Assembly (NCBI GenBank): GCA_014905825.1 | Contig: JACGCN010000029.1 | Span: 248,001 to 312,000, forward strand | From: Lyophyllum atratum | Taxonomy: Eukaryota > Basidiomycota > Agaricomycetes > Agaricales > Lyophyllaceae | Direction of reading: 5' to 3' | DNA length: 64,000 nucleotides | In this document: positions 33,999 to 45,000 of the stretch, piece after piece | Position numbering within the stretch: the first letter of the stretch is position 1 | How the letters are laid out: each line of letters begins with the position of its first letter | Position numbers and translations under genes: made by a program | The notes under the pieces: model-generated | Seen by the model: the letters and a program-made list of their open reading frames with translations, nothing else | Told to the model about the DNA's origin: nothing | Databases searched by the model: none

Positions 33999-35148
33999 AT
34001 GCGGACAGAGCCCCTGGGTATGTGCGGCATTTGCAAAGATGGGTTCCAGATTGAGGACTTGGTCTTCTATATGGTCTGTGGTTAGTACATCGACCTCTTT
34101 CGACGCGTTTTCGACGCGTGGTTTGCTGAATAAATGCATAAGGCCACGGATTCTGCCATTCTTGTCTGCAAAACCTAGCCAAACATCTAGCTGCGACCCG
34201 CAAAATTGCCAAATGTTGTGTTTGCCGCCGTGTATTGGAGGTGGGCGAGGAGCCGCAACGGATCTATATTACGTTTGTGGAACCTGAAGCTGCAAAGCCC
34301 GTAAACGTCGTAGACGGCCTGCGTCAGATTGACGTAGAAACCCCTGCTGGCAGTATTCTTCGAGCTGCTAAGAAGATCAGACAGGAGGCAAAGACCGCGG
34401 ACGATCGTACAATGGTGGGTCTGCTCGCACTCGAAGGTCGATTATAACGCTAACTATAACATAATTAAATCAGAAGTCCCTGCTGAACGCTGCACGTGAG
34501 CTAGAACAACGACTTTATCCTTTGAGAGCAGAGCTGGAGTGCGAGAGGGAAGAAAAGGCCACCGCCCTCGCAGACCGGGACTATCTGAAGGATAGGCTGG
34601 AAGAAACGAGGGAGATGCGATCCGAAGTCGTCGACCTTCGAAATCAGTTACATGACGCCAATGCGAACCTTGAAGCCGCGCTGGCTGCGGCGGAGGAGGC
34701 GGCAGACATAGGGCTGTGCGCACAGCGCCAAAGGGCGCAGTCGGATCAGACTATACAGAGATATCGGAGGGCTCGAGATAACAAGGAGAAAGAACTCGAG
34801 ATGGCGCGTAACTCGCTTGAACAGAAGGATAAACAAGTCAGCGTCCTGGATACCCTGATTGCTTGGCACGAGATTAACTTCATATCCCGCAGATACACAT
34901 ATTGAACACGAAACTGAAGATCCTGGCGAAACAAGTAAGGCAAGCAAAACGGACTGAAGACCCAGATGACTCGTTGCAAATCGAACGGCCAGCGGAGGTA
35001 CATACAAGTCTCTTTTGCTCTACCTGATTAACATTAAATTCCTAATTTATCGTAGGTTATCGACGACCTGGACGACAGACCTCGCAAGAAACGGCGGTCC
35101 GGAAGGGAAACAACCAGAGACATGACTAGTCCATGGCATATTAAATAG
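33999..35148 (+). CDS. RING-finger coiled-coil protein
   Basis: Likely E3 ubiquitin ligase of unknown target. ATG at 33999. Exons 1 and 2 join at TGT G|GC to give a RING-HC: CGIC, then VCGHGFCHSC and finally CCVC, i.e. C-x2-C, C-x-H-x2-C-x2-C and C-x2-C in the right order. The spacing of the last loop is short, and the first motif is close to the N-terminus. A long coiled coil follows (ARELEQRLYPLRAELECERE, ALADRDYLKDRLEETREM, EKELEMARNSLEQKDKQ). The tail has a basic cluster DRPRKKRRSGRE, probably a nuclear localisation signal. Five exons by my model; stop TAG at 35146-35148. This plan (N-terminal RING plus coiled coil) is common in basidiomycetes without named orthologues. Confidence 0.82.
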
Positions 35149-35381
35149 CAACAGGCACTCTCCAAGACGCACCACCCCAGCAGCTCTTCCCCCATATGAC
35201 GACGCCCTGGTGCAAGCGTCGAAGCCCTCGCATGCACAAGCGGGGTAAATTTGATACAGTACTAAATTATAGGTAAAACTATCCGCATTGTAGCATTAGC
35301 GGTCTGTAGACATACCATTAGCACAATTTCCAACGAAGCCTTAATACACATACCGGTATAAATTGAATCAAACACAACAAA

Positions 35382-38300
35382 TCATTTCAACAACCCGAAC
35401 ATCGCAAGCACAATCTTCGAGTGCTCGTCCTGCAACCCGACGTCTCCAATGTAGCCAAGGTACCCCTTTCCGACCTGGGCCAGTGTGACCGGCGCCTGCG
35501 ATCCCTCCACTTCCCCAGCAGCTGGCAGATACACCGCAGTTTCGGGGGTGACACCCATGACATGGAGGGCCTTCATCCGGAAATCCGAAGGCATACCGGG
35601 ATTCATCTTCACAACGTGATGCTTGCTATTGACCGTGATGTCGGCACCCGTATAACTCCCCGCCTCCCATGGTACGCCCCATGACTCCCGGAAGAAGGGC
35701 CCCATCTTATCGAACCTCATGTTAGCCCCGAACGAACCGCCCAGGACGACTGTCCCACCAGCCTTCGCGAAGTTAACGAGTTTACCCAGGAGATATCCGT
35801 TCTCGGAGTCGGCGACTGCGGCTTCGGTGACTAGGATCCCGACTAGGTCAGGGGATCCGATGAGCTCGATGACGCGTTCGTTCGAGAGGCCATGTAGCAC
35901 CTCGAGCTTGCTTCTCAGCAGGTTTAGGAGGTCGCCTTGCACGCCAGCGAAGAATTTCTCGTTCCCGAATGACAGAACCATCACAAACGGCCGCGAGGTT
36001 GGCCCAGCGGCCTTGGTCGACTTCTGCTTTGATACAGCTACCTTCGGCACTGCAGTGTTCGCTGGTGACTTGGGTACATCAACGTGCGCAGGCTTCGCAC
36101 TCTCGGTGGCATCAGGAGCATCCAACAAACCCAACATCGCCAATATCACATCCGTCGTCTCCGGCTCAGCATTCACATCACCGATGTACCCAAAGTATCC
36201 GCTGCCAATCTGTCTCTGGACAGCTGGAGATTCAGAGTGGTCATTGATGTCCATAAAAGTGTTCGCCAGGAGCTGGAGATCGTCCACCGGGAAATACAAC
36301 ACATCCCCGGCAGTGATTCCTCCTACATGTAGGGCCTTCATGCTGTATGATGCCGCTAATGACGAGTTTTTCGTGGCGATCTCGTGCAGCGCGTTGAGGG
36401 AGAACCTTGCGAAGTGATACGAGCCTCCTTTCCAGGGCAAGCCCCATGTATTCTTGAAGAACGCGTTCATGTCCTCGGCCAACACGAACGTGCTGAACAA
36501 ACCGCCTACCACCACGGAGCCGCCGGATCTGACGTACTCGACGAGTCGCGATAGAACCGGGGCATGCTCGGGCTTGACTATACCCGCGTCTGTGACGAAG
36601 ACACCAGCCAGATTGGCCAAAGGTAGCTTTGAGAGGGCATCTGAGGCCGTCAGAGCTTGGTAGGTATTCACTTTGTCGCAAAGAGCGGAAAGGCAGTGTG
36701 CGTGGCTCGTAGCAAAGCAGTCCTCATTATCCAGAGATAGCAACATCACAAACGATTTCGCGGAGGTTGACCTAGGTGCTGCGGATGGCGGCTTCGAATC
36801 AGCTGGAACGGGCTTCTGTGTGCTGGGGGCAGGTTTCGACGTCGGTACGGAGGCCGCGGGGGCTGTCTGACTCGTTGTCTTTGGAGCAGGCGGTACGAAT
36901 GGGGGAATGCTGGCGGACGGAGTTGCCTGAGGCGGTGGTACAACCGGGGGGTCCAGTAATCCTAACATGGCGAGCACGAGCTTCGCCGATCCTGCTTCCC
37001 AGTTCACATCTCCGATGTAGCCCAGACGACCTTTGCCAATAGGCGCCCGAATGGCGGGCGATTCATTAAGGATAGTCACTGGGTTAGGGGAGAATACCAA
37101 GCTCTCCAGACGAGATTGCTGGGTGGGCATGTACACCATAACATCAGGAGGGGTGTCTTTGACGTGGAGAGCCTTCATGCTATAAGAGGCCAGTAACGAT
37201 GGATTCGCCTTCGCCATTTCATGAACGGGGTTAAGGAAGAACGTCGTGCGGTGGTAAGAGCCGGGTTTCCACTTAACACCCCAAGATTTCTCGAAAAACG
37301 TCGCCATGTCTGTCGGTCTGACGAAGGAGCTAAATGACCCGCCGATGATGACAGATCCACCAGTTTTGGCATACTCGACGAGTTTGGTGACAACCGGCGA
37401 GGACTGACGTTTCGTGATTCCTGCGTCGATGACGAAAACACCGCTAAGGTTAGGAGAAGCGAGGTGTGTAAGTGCGTCCGCGTTCGAGGTGGCCGTCTTC
37501 ACAGGCGTCTTCTCTTTAATAGCAGCAAGAGTTGGCTGCTTGTATGCCTCCACAATGTCCCCATCTAGAGCTAGCAGCAGAACGAAAAGTTGGCTCGACG
37601 AACTTGATGCTGCAGGTCCTTGTTTCTGAGTTGTCCCTTGGGTGTTACTTGGGCCTGCCTTGTTCTTTTCGACGGTCTGGGAGGCACCCTGATTTGTTGT
37701 CTTGGCTGGCGTAGCTGGTGCAGCGTTACTTGGCGTTTTCGCTGGTGATGGCGATAGAGGAGAAATCCACAAGTGAAGCATAGCCAGAAGAAGCTTAATA
37801 GAACCGGCTTCCCAGTTGACATCACCAATGTAGCCCATGTGCCCTTTTCCGAAACGTATTTGGACAGCAGGAGATTGTGTAGGACTGGCGCCCGATTCCT
37901 CGTAGATGGCGGCGCCGGGCGTAATGCCCTGGACATGAAGGGCCTTCATGCTATACGACGATGGCAAGGCCGGATGGGACTTGGCGAGCTCATGTGATGG
38001 GTTTAATGAGAATGTTGTACGATGATAGGCGCCGCTTTTCCATGCAACGCCCCACGAATCCGCAAAAAATCTGGCCATGTCGGTAGGACGAATGAACGAG
38101 CTGAAAGACCCTCCCAAGACTACAGATCCCCCACCTCTAGCGTATTCGACCACCTTAACGAGCACCTGTGAGTGTTTGCGTGTTGCGAGAGCTGCATCAG
38201 CTACGAAAACGCCAGCGAGGTTCGGGGAAGCAAGGTGTGCCAAGGCCTCGTTGGATGAAACTGCCTTCTTCATCTCCATCTTTGCTTGAAGTGCTGCAAG

Positions 38301-39750
38301 CGTCGGCTGCTTGTAGTCCTCGTTCGGATCGCCATCCAGGGCCATGAGCAGGACAAAAGGTCGGTCGAAGGGGTCTGAGGTCGCGGTTCGCTGTTTCGCG
38401 GTCGAAGGCGAGGTCTGCCCCGTGCTGGTCTCTTCAACCACTGTTGCAAATCCAGTGTAATGGACGTGTTCCCTTCGGTCTGAAGGCTCAGCAGTTTGCT
38501 GTTTCGCGGTCGAAGGCGAGGTCTGCCCCGTGCTGGTCTCTTCAACCACTGTTGCAAATCCAGTGTATTCGACGTGTTCCCTTCGGTCTGAAGGCCCAGG
38601 TGTATCGCTTGGCATGTGCGCAAGTAACAACTTCATACGCGCCACCTCGTCTTCGTCGTCCCACCACCCATGAGGCAAGTACGTCTTGTCATGCGAGTAT
38701 ACACATTTCGCCGCACCAAATTTACACACCCCAAAGAGGAACTGGGTGCAAACATTTCTTCCCCTGGAGGCCGGTCAGCGGCTGAGCGAAAGTATAAGGA
38801 CAGTTACTGACAGCTTATCCCGCACACTCTTTTCATCAGGAGCATGGGAGTAATGACAATTATCCTTTTTCGAACAACCGTCGTGGTTGTAGAAACGACA
38901 AGGAAAGTTGTTACCAACATGCCGGCAGTCACTTGAATCAGATTCTGGTTCGGTTTCCGTCAAGGGGTCAGCATCGTAGGCGGGCCAATTATCGGATTTA
39001 GAAGCCATGCCGAAGTCATCTTCATCGCTATCGTCTTCACCGTCTTCAATCTCATTATGAAGTGCTTGAGTAATTCTCAGTTGCTCTCGGGCCTCTGTCC
39101 GGGTGGGATCCTGCCGAAGAACAGTCTCGAAATCTACAGTAGACATCTAGGTGAGTTCGGCAACATTGGAGCACCGCTCACGACGCACCTGCTATGGCTG
39201 CCTTGAGATAGTACATGCCCTTCCGAGCCAGTCCACGGCGGTATCGAGCCTTCAGCATAAGTGGGTCAGAAATCAACGCTTTCGTAGCTGCTTCTTCAGC
39301 CTGGTCATAGCTGGGATTCTTCGAATTAGAATATGTAGGCGAGGATCTGTTAAAATACGAAACGTACTCTTCAAGTTTTAGATATGCAGCAGCAAGGTTT
39401 GAGTACAGTACTGCCTTTGAGCCAAACATATTGAGTGCCTCGTAGTAAACATTCACAGCTTCCGCATATCTCCCGGCTTTGAACAACTCGTTTCCCTACG
39501 TAGTAGAACTGAAAAATCGGGTCGTTCGTGGGCAGCCATTCGAACATACCACGTTTTTCTCGGCTTCAAGGTCAGCCGACTTCTCAGCAGCCCGAGCCTT
39601 GCGCTTCTCAGCCCGTCTCAAAACAGCCTCCTCCATCGCAGCACGGGACGGAACACCATTCGTGCTGCCAGAACTTGAAGACTCGGCATGCGCCCCGTTG
39701 GCGGTCGCTTGATTGGGCTTCGAGGCCCGATTTTTACCGCGATTTGGCAT
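35382..39750 (-). CDS. TPR - double CCCH zinc finger - fourfold alpha/beta repeat protein
   Basis: Very large protein of about 1,400 residues with an unusual plan. ATG at 39750; exon 1 is 39750-39550. Residues about 1-67 are charged. Then come TPR motifs (GNELFKAGRYAEAVNVYYEA, YSNLAAAYLKLE, AEEAATKALISDPLMLKARY). Next are two CCCH fingers: CRFYNHDGC-SKKDNC-HYSH and CTQFLFGVC-KFGAAKC-VYSH. A 36-residue unit is tandemly doubled (DNA 38391-38600). Finally four tandem domains of about 200-230 residues start near DNA 38376, 37605, 36760 and 36000. Each contains RPFVLLMALDGD-like beta strand, SPNLAGVFV, GGSVVLGGSFSSF, SWGVAWKSGAYHR, SYSMKALHVQGI and GHMGYIGDVNWEAGS. The repeats resemble the flavodoxin-like class I glutamine-amidotransferase/ThuA fold, with no clear catalytic triad. 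TPR plus CCCH suggests RNA and protein binding. Final stop at 35382-35384. Confidence 0.88.
38391..38600 (-). repeat. 108-bp in-frame tandem duplication
   Basis: Two nearly identical units with a period of 108 bp (36 codons) inside the TPR-CCCH gene; they encode SDRREHVxYTGFATVVEETS followed by TGQTSPSTAKQ. Very few differences separate them, so the event is recent or is kept by gene conversion. Confidence 0.9.
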
Positions 39751-40586
39751 ATGCCCCAAGAAGAAGTTGAGGGCTGGTTTGTTTGATGAAAAAGGAAAAG
39801 ACGAGAAAGCCAGATCTACACAGTGGCGCTTGACAATGAGTCCAAGCAAGGTATATAGGTGTGGGAAAATATCCCGCTTGTCAAATTTACAAATTACATA
39901 CAACCACCATCATCAAAAAGTGAAAAGTGATACTTCGAACCCACTCTACGTTGCCCTGCTTAGCAGAACGCTTCGAGAGCGCGAGACTATCTCTTGAAAC
40001 CTTCACTTACACTGTCCTCCGCTCGTAGGGCCCACCTGCGTCGTCTGCTTCAGGAAATTACTGTATCAGGCCACCATAATCAAAAAGTGAAAAGTGACAC
40101 TCCGAACCAACTCTACCTTGCCCTGCATAGCAGAATGCATCGAGAGCGCGTGAATATCTGTTTGAAACACCTCACTTGAGCCACCTTAAGTATACCCCAA
40201 ATACCCAACTTTTCTTGTACACCCGAAGCACTTTGCGAGCACCATGTCAAGTCAGTCTTCGGGAGCAACACTGTTCCGCGAAGCACAGCTCAGGGATATC
40301 CTCGTCACGGGCCACTTTCGAGCATCGAGCGACCTTGCTTGTGCTCCATGAGATGTGCCGTGTATACTGTCTGACGTCCAACGATCCTCCCTGCTCGCCG
40401 TCCGCGGTTTTTCATCAGTCCTGACCACCATGATGCGCCCGCCCGCTTCATTGTCTCAGACTTAACAAGGGAACAATATCTGTGACTACAATACCGCGCG
40501 CCTGAGTCTCACCTCAAAACCTCTCAAAACGCAGCAGCCCGTGATCAATTAGTCATCTTCCCTCTGAGATCCATGTCAATTCATGG
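39751..40586. other. intergenic region with direct repeat
   Basis: Upstream of the TPR-CCCH gene. It holds a pair of direct repeats (39903-40175) and otherwise short meaningless frames. Its right end borders the truncated LINE. Confidence 0.6.
39903..40175 (+). repeat. direct repeat of about 105 bp, two copies
   Basis: 39903-40010 and 40068-40175 share CCACCATMATCAAAAAGTGA, AAAGTGAYACT, ACTCTACSTTGCCCTGC, TAGCAGAA and CGAGAGCGCG, at an interval of about 166 bp, roughly 85-90% alike by eye. Confidence 0.85.
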
Positions 40587-40599
40587 TTGTGCGACGGCC

Positions 40600-41957
40600 G
40601 TCCTTCTGGCTTGATTCCACAACTCGTTCCTCATGTGGAGGAGACCCAGGAAACATATGTTGGCATCACTCTTCGCTCAACTGCTCGAAATATTTTTATT
40701 GAACACTACAACAAAAAAGCAAGCAAAGCACAGCTGGTCGGAAGAATGATCTTTGCCCTGGAATCCAAGGTTGGCACTATTCCACCTTGGGAAGCTCGAA
40801 GACTGTATACTGCGCTTCTCGATCCCCATCTCATTCATGGCTGTGAAGTCTGTTTGGACATCGATGAGGTACTCAGAAAGAAATTAGAAGCAATCCAACA
40901 CAGTTTTTTGCGACGGGCCCTTGGACTTAACTCTCAATCAAGCATGCTCGCCCCTCTCTTCACAGAGACAGCTATCTTGCCACTTAGATTTCGTCGACTC
41001 ATTCTCGCCCTCAAGTATCTGAGATATCTTGTGACTCTGCCCCCGGATAGGTACGCACGTCGTGCTTTCCAAGACTCACTATCTCTCGCCGAGGCTGGAA
41101 ATGCTTCATGGGTTATGGACCTGCTATATGTCCTATCAAACCTACCTTTCCGCATTGATCTCCCTGATCTTGCAACCATTTCTACAAAGAAGATTGAAGC
41201 ACTCATCAAGGAGGTACAATCCGGGGCTGAAAAGCATCTCCAAAATGCAATTGAGTCGTCGCCAAAACTGTATCTGCTTCGAAATCGGGTTGAGCCTGAT
41301 GGAGACAAGCGGCCAAGACATCAAACTCTGTACTTCTGACACTATCTCAGTGTTACCCATAGAGAGCACCGTGTAGCCCTCACCAGAGTTTTACTGTCTG
41401 ACCATGTTTTTTCTTTGGAAAGACTACGATGGCTCGATTCTCGACGGCCGCGAATTGACCCCAGCCAGAGACTGTGTCGATTCTGTAAAAAGGAGACCGA
41501 GTCCCCCGAGCACGCCCTTCTCGTATGCTCTGATCATCAACCTCTCGTTGATCTCAGAACAACCTTCATGGAGAAGATCACTCGGGACCTTCCCACATTC
41601 AGTGTGGGTCTCCCTCAGAATGCAGCTGCAGATCTGAGGACTCTCCTTGCTAGCAGAAAAACAGTTAATCTCCTGGCCGAATTCGTGTTCGAGGTCACAT
41701 CAGTGTATTTCATGAACAAACCTTATGTCCCTTCTCTCCCCTTACACTGGCTCATACACAGTAGTGGTAATAACTGACTCTGCTTTTTGTCCTACTTGAC
41801 TCCTTAGTCAGACGTTCTGGGACTTCGAATAGCTCGGCGAACGGAGTTGATAGGATCCGGGACGATGACGTACCCGCTTGCTTGTACGTCGGGATACTTC
41901 CGGGAACGCCCTTGTTCAGGAATTGGACCGCTGGGTGTACTATAACATAACATAACG
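40600..41957 (+). mobile_element. 5'-truncated LINE (non-LTR) retrotransposon, ORF2 3' part
   Basis: From about 40640 the frame reads YVGITLRSTARNIFIEHYNK, RLYTALLDPHLIHGCEVCLD, KLEAIQHSFLRRALGLNSQS and LALKYLRYLV, the region after the reverse transcriptase fingers in basidiomycete LINE ORF2. One in-frame TGA at 41337-41339 interrupts it; the same frame continues with HRVALTRVLLSDH, ERLRWLDSR and the zinc knuckle CRFCKKETESPEHALLVC up to a stop at 41775-41777. The 3' end carries short repeats (ATAACATAACATAAC, 41941-41955). Endonuclease and RT catalytic parts are missing: a dead insertion truncated at its 5' end. No target-site duplication is obvious. The type of LINE (Tad-like or other) is not certain. 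Confidence 0.88.
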
Positions 41958-42577
41958 TGTAGCTAGGCGCGTTCAGGTGATCAGATAAGACAGCGGAAAA
42001 GCCCCTGAAAGGAGGTAATTGCATATTGGACAAGGAAGGGCAATGATTGAAACGAGCGTGGGGTAGATATGGGACATATTATCCGGTATAACTTAGAGAG
42101 TGGTATGTGTTGGGGGACGAAGATATCGTAGATAGTAATATAATCTGCAAAGCAATGCGACTGAAACTATGATCGTGTAAAAGAAATCAAGCAAAAGTTT
42201 CTAGATCTCCGAATGCGAAGAATTGGTTCAAAGCGAAGCAAGATGGCGAGTGAGGGTCCTGTGATGTGACGGGGGCTGTGTGGCGACGGTGATATATATA
42301 ATACAGAAGTCAAAAATCCAAAATGTTTTGTGCAATGAAGGGAATGCTGAGTCGGACGAGGATGGAGCAAATAATTATGGTGATGATGATGATAGTTGGT
42401 TTCGTTCTTGATGTTGATATATTGATTGCTTGTTGAGAAGGCAAAATGATGAGAGCATTTCGTAGATTGCTGGGGTATGGTGTACGTGCTGGTAGTGATT
42501 ATAGTTTGAGCCCTGGGTTCCGATGAAAGAGGAAAGGAAGATTATAAGGAGGTGCTGAAGCAGGCGGTGGGACCTGA
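41958..42577. other. intergenic region
   Basis: 620 bp between the LINE tail and the stop codon of the next gene (-). It should contain that gene's 3' UTR. Only a short GATGATGATGATAG run (42380) is notable. Confidence 0.5.
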
Positions 42578-44616
42578 TCACCGACCCCGGAGATTTCCTG
42601 GTGGTTCAGACAGCCTCGACAAGAACCATCCGTAGTCCGAGCCGACACTGAAGCGCCGCCTATTCGCCAGAACATCGCGATCCTGTTTGCGCACACTGAA
42701 CGGTAGGTCCATCGATAGCGTGAACTCGTCCTCCGAATACTTGCTGAATCCCCCATAGCCAGTAAGATCCATCTGGCCGACGTTCAGGTTAACGTCAACC
42801 TCCGTGTAAACGGGAGGCTGAGAACAGTCCACAACTCCATGGTGCGACGCGTTCGTGTCGAGAGACAACGGCTGGTACAGCAGCGATGAAGACGGGAGCT
42901 GCTGCTCCGGCGTCACAGCGACCCCAAGTCCAGAGGGCGGCGGCACATGGTGGCGATGCTTGTACATGCTGCTCGTGCGGGTCCGCGGACGTATCTGGGG
43001 CCTTTCAATTTCGAACGCGACCCGTATACCCTGCCCGTCATCGAGATCATCAGTGCCATCATCCTCACAGATGACACCACCCTCCAGGTCGACCTCAAAC
43101 CCATCGAATTGAAGCTCCAATTCCCTCGCATTCAGCACCTCGTCCTCATCGTCATCGTCTTCCTCCTCGCTCACGGGGAAGAGCCGAGTGACAGTGCTCC
43201 GCCTCGTCCGTTTCATCCTCAGCTCCGCTTTGTCGTAGTCGTCGTATTCAGACCGCTCGCAAATAGGAAAAGGCTCGTTTGGCGCATACTCGTATTCCTC
43301 GCTTGACCATGACCGCGATGCCAGCGGCGAACTTCTGAACGGCATGGCCATGCCCATGTCAGAAGTTTCACTCCGGACACCTCCTACCAACGCTTTGTTT
43401 AGCCATGCCCGCCGCCGACTACGGATCTCCAACACAGTATAATGGTGCTTAATATCCTCAGCCTCCTGTTCTCGACGAGTGTTATCGACAATTAAAAGCC
43501 GGCGAAGACGGCTCGTCAACGCCGCCTGCTTCGTATACAAAGCGTGGTCGCTTTCTGAGAGGAAGCGGCGAGGGGGTCCGGAGGCATGATTTTGACGGTT
43601 AAGGAAGTAGTCGGGCGCTTGCGAGATGGATCGGAGGGTATTGAAATGAGACGAAGAAGGGGTGTGGACGGAACTCCCATCAGTATCAGTATCAAGGGTC
43701 TCGCCATCATCATCAGACACTGAAGGCGTTGGCGGTAGGGACGCGGCGGTGATCGAAAAAAACTCGGGCTCTTCAGGCGAGTAATGGAAGATGGAGTCTG
43801 AGCCTGCGCCAGCACCCGCCTGCTTGACGAGATATTCCATGCTCTCAGTGGTTTTCCGGAGCATACTCTGGATTATCCACGAATAGTAGCCACCACGGGG
43901 AAAGCGTGAAGAGAGCTCGCTTAGGGCGTATCTGCGAAAAGCGTCGACCAATTCTGAACGCGCTCGCCTTCGACGATCACGGGGTGACACTGTCGAGATG
44001 GGCTTCCTTTCACTGATGAGAGTAGGCGGGGGTGTTGGAAGACGTGATTGAGATGAAGGATTGTAGAGCGGGATGATAGACCTATCAAAGAAACATCAGC
44101 ATAAAGAATACAGGACGAGGGGGTAACGCACGCAACGAAGGTCATGAGTAAAGACCTCTGTTTCTTGTGTCGTGTGACCTTCATAGATGAGGGGGGCGGA
44201 ATCGACTCAAGACGCTTCCGTTCTTTCTCCCTCTCCCGCTCTTCCTTTTCCCTCTCCTGTTCCTGTTCGATGGCGAGCGACGATTCGTTGACATCAAAGA
44301 CTATCCTCTCCAAGGTCGCCACACAAGATGCTGCCGCGAGCGGCCATTGGTCTACAGAGCCATCCAAAAATTGGGCCGAGATGACCCTGGTCGAAAGGTC
44401 GAAAGTAACGGATTCCAAAAGACATATGATGCTGGCTGCTTTGTCCAAAGCATGTATCACCTTGGGAAGCTCGAGTTCATCGTGTTGTAAATTTTGCAGC
44501 TTGTTCAGCCATGACGGCGGAAACGAGAGGTCGTCCGACAAGTCCTCGAAGATGACTGCAAAAACCACGGCGGCTATATTTGCGTCCTCCACTGGGGGTA
44601 ATATGTTGATAAGCAT
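42578..44616 (-). CDS. acidic protein of unknown function (about 662 aa)
   Basis: Two exons, 44616-44132 and 44081-42578, join in phase (GC|G). I chose ATG 44616 (MLINILPPVEDANIAAVVFA); the open frame extends further 5' without another ATG. The N-terminal 150 residues look folded (FEDLSDDLSFPPSWLNKLQN, DKAASIICLLESVTFDLSTR). A charged helix follows (EQEQEREKEEREREKERKRL). Then RRRARSELVDAFRRYALSEL and RFPRGGYYSWIIQSMLRKTT look like a conserved core. The rest is disordered with Ser/Asp/Glu tracts (SEEEDDDDEDEVLNAREL). I do not recognise a family. It may be a fungus-specific scaffold or regulator. The NTH1 gene is divergent, 384 bp away. Confidence 0.8.
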
Positions 44617-45000
44617 TGGGCGCTTTGAATTTCGACAAATAGGCGAGTGCTGGACGGCTGAGAAAAGTAACCCGCTGTCACCAGGAACGAACGCAGAAGG
44701 CCTCCTGTCAAATGTCTGTCCACCGGACGGAAAGCTTGAAAACTGAGTAAACAGCAACGAGCAGCCAGTATAGTTGTTGGGCGTAGAATCCGGGAGGCGA
44801 ATATGGGAGAAAGAAAGGAAAGGAGGGAAGAAGGATGGAGGAGCGACCAGGGCCACATGAGGCCAACTTGCCGAAATAAATTTCGTCACTTCGGGAGCCT
44901 AGCCAAACTGGGTTATCTCAGGTTTGCACTTCTTTCAATTCCCGCCACCATCCTATACCTTGCCCATACCATTATTTCTTCCATTTCCCGACGTCCAACG
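44617..45000. promoter_or_regulatory. divergent promoter region, unknown gene / NTH1
   Basis: 384 bp between start codons on opposite strands. It partly overlaps an open minus frame without ATG. No TATA stands out. Confidence 0.5.

Noticed and set aside
44617..44889. Longer start for the unknown acidic protein
   Set aside because: The frame is open up to 44889 but contains no ATG before 44616; it is also part of the upstream region shared with NTH1.
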